Shown one piece after another: positions 7,245 to 8,176 of a stretch of DNA of 8,176 bases (positions are counted from its first letter, which is position 1; the number at the start of each line of letters is the position of its first letter). Made by a program: the position numbers and the translations under genes. The notes under the pieces were generated by a model. The model was not told where the DNA came from and did no database searches. It saw only the letters and a list, made by a program, of their open reading frames with translations. Origin of the DNA: Kofleriaceae bacterium (lineage in GTDB: Bacteria > Myxococcota_A > Polyangia > Haliangiales > Haliangiaceae); NCBI GenBank assembly GCA_024642805.1, contig JAHEAK010000211.1:1-8176 (forward strand), written 5' to 3'.

Positions 7245-8176
7245 CTAGGGCGATTTTCGCATGGCGCGCAGCCGCGCACTGGCCGCCGCCACATCGCCCG
7301 TGCCACCGATCAACTCGAGGTCGACGGCCTGTTCGGCGCCGGTCTCGGCGTTGCGGGCCGTCACGTGCAATCGCCCCGAGACATCGAGTCGGAAGATGAC
7401 GTTGATCTTGGTCCTGCCGCGCGGCCCCGCTGGAATGCCATCGAGGACCAGCACGCCCAGCTCGGTGTTGTCGGCGAAGGTGCGGGCATTGCCCTGGCAG
7501 ACGCGCAAACGTACCGTCTGCTGATCATCTCGCGAGGTCGTGAAGGTGCGCTCAGCCTGGCCAGGGATGGAGGCATTGCGCTTGATGAGGTGCTCACAGA
7601 AACCACCGACGGTGGCGATGCCCAGGGCCTGCGGGGTCACTTCAAAGACCATCGGCATAGGCGCGGGGGCAGGCGCGGGGCTCGGCGCAGGCGCGGGCGC
7701 GGGTGCTCTCGATCGGGAGGTGGGCTGGCCGCGAAACTCCACAGCGGCGCCCTGGCTGGCAGGCTTTGCCGCGAAGGGCGTGGTCTCGGTCTGCGGCTTT
7801 GCCGCGAAGGGCGTGGTCTCGGTCTGCGGCTTTGCCGCGAAAGGCGTGGTTGTGCTCGCTTCGGCCTTGGCTACCAAGGCGGAGGTGGCGGTCGTCGCGA
7901 CCTTGGCGGGAAAGGGCGCCGTGATCTTCTTTGCGGGGCTGGCGGGCTTTGCGGCCCTGGACTGCTCGGCGGGCGAACGCACGGCCGTGCGCTCTTCCAC
8001 CAGGTCTTCGATATCGGCAAGGGCTTGTTCGAGGCCCTCGTCGCGGGTGAGTGTTTGCTCTGCGCCCTCGTCGCGGGTGAGTGTTTGCTCTGCGCCCTCG
8101 TCGCGGGTGAGTGTTTGCTCTGCGCCCTCGTCGCGGGTGAGTGTTTGCTCTGCGCCCTCGTCGCGGGTGAGTGTTT
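7245..8176 (-). CDS. Hsp70/DnaK-like protein, C-terminal part with repeat-rich linker (5' partial)
   Basis: The last third is an Hsp70 substrate-binding beta domain: FEVTPQALGIATVGGFCEHL, IKRNASIPGQAERTFTT, VRVCQ-like LRVCQGNARTFADNTELG, LDGIPAGPRG and FRLDVSGRLHVTARNAETG align with the same blocks of DnaK. The 309 visible residues run as follows: 1-45 perfect decapeptide repeats (EGAEQTLTRD), 46-61 an acidic stretch, 76-108 a Lys/Ala/Pro-rich segment, 109-137 an 11-residue repeat (TTPFAAKPQTE), 157-175 a Pro-Ala tract, 176-290 the substrate domain, then only about 19 residues, so the helical lid is absent. The frame stays open through the right edge; the GTG at 8000 is an internal Val and the true start is not seen. 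An ATPase domain upstream is expected from the family but is unproven. hisB follows after 29 nt. Likely role: binding unfolded or specific client proteins; the client is unknown. Confidence 0.85.
   Translation of the reverse strand, partial: TLTRDEGAEQTLTRDEGAEQTLTRDEGAEQTLTRDEGAEQTLTRDEGLEQALADIEDLVEERTAVRSPAEQSRAAKPASPAKKITAPFPAKVATTATSALVAKAEASTTTPFAAKPQTETTPFAAKPQTETTPFAAKPASQGAAVEFRGQPTSRSRAPAPAPAPSPAPAPAPMPMVFEVTPQALGIATVGGFCEHLIKRNASIPGQAERTFTTSRDDQQTVRLRVCQGNARTFADNTELGVLVLDGIPAGPRGRTKINVIFRLDVSGRLHVTARNAETGAEQAVDLELIGGTGDVAAASARLRAMRKSP
7659..7706 (-). repeat. Pro-Ala dipeptide tract in the Hsp70-like protein
   Basis: Eight X-Pro dipeptides in a row, all Ala-Pro except one Ser-Pro, are encoded by imperfect GGCGCA/GGCGCG hexamers. 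The tract is followed by MPMVFEVTP, the place where ordinary Hsp70s have the hydrophobic interdomain linker VLLLDVTP. It is probably an extended stiff spacer between the disordered region and the substrate domain. Confidence 0.85.
7765..7851 (-). repeat. 33-bp tandem repeat, 2.6 copies, in frame
   Basis: Copies lie at 7765-7797 and 7798-7830 (identical) with a partial third at 7831-7851 that has one A/G difference. The period is a multiple of three and encodes the 11-residue unit TTPFAAKPQTE inside the linker of the Hsp70-like protein. Copy-number change would keep the frame. The near identity points to recent duplication. Confidence 0.93.
8041..8176 (-). repeat. 30-bp perfect tandem repeat, at least 4.5 copies, running off the window
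   Basis: Four identical 30-bp units at 8041-8070, 8071-8100, 8101-8130 and 8131-8160 are followed by 16 bases of a fifth at 8161-8176. On the minus strand each unit encodes EGAEQTLTRD (net charge about -2) in the open frame of the Hsp70-like gene. The residues after the array (EGLEQALADI) look like a diverged copy, so the array probably grew from local sequence. The full copy number lies beyond the edge. Confidence 0.95.

Noticed and set aside
8041..8176. CRISPR array
   Set aside because: The 30-bp units are directly adjacent with no spacers and are read in frame as protein.

Overview
This is a GC-rich, densely coding bacterial chromosomal segment. It holds two plus-strand genes at the left, then a run of eight minus-strand genes filling the rest. 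No phage, insertion sequence, CRISPR or RNA gene is visible. The gene types suggest a Gram-negative bacterium. The Hsp70-like protein (a DnaK substrate-binding domain after a long Ala/Pro/Lys linker, no lid) and the cysteine pattern of the DinG/YoaA helicase remind me of Myxococcota (former Deltaproteobacteria). That placement is inference from remembered family patterns and is only moderately secure.

Left part, plus strand (1-1164): the 3' portion of a fumarylacetoacetate-hydrolase-family enzyme (start lies before the window), then folK (HPPK, folate synthesis). The folK reading frame contains an in-frame TAG in the middle of an otherwise well-conserved protein. A missing C and an extra C about 25 bp apart would also explain the local sequence and remove the stop. 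A short convergent junction (1165-1216) follows.

Right part, minus strand, read from high to low coordinates: an Hsp70-like gene cut by the right edge, hisB, hisH, hisA, hisF, hisIE, a dinG/yoaA-type helicase and plsY. All gaps are 29 nt or less, several are overlaps or 6-8 nt, so one transcript is likely. The his genes cover the middle of histidine synthesis: HisIE (PR-ATP hydrolysis and PR-AMP ring opening), HisA (isomerisation), HisH+HisF (glutamine-dependent IGP synthase) and HisB (IGP dehydration). hisG, hisD, hisC and a histidinol-phosphate phosphatase are not in the window. The helicase (repair) and PlsY (phospholipid acyl transfer) look like unrelated passengers at the 3' end.

The most unusual stretch is the Hsp70-like gene. 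It carries at least 4.5 perfect in-frame copies of a 30-bp repeat running off the window edge, a second 33-bp repeat, and a Pro-Ala tract directly before the substrate-binding domain, and it sits just upstream of hisB. I see no convincing wholly new system. The points worth a second look are this repeat-bearing chaperone-like protein and its place next to the his genes, the broken folK, and the three-cysteine Fe-S region of the helicase.
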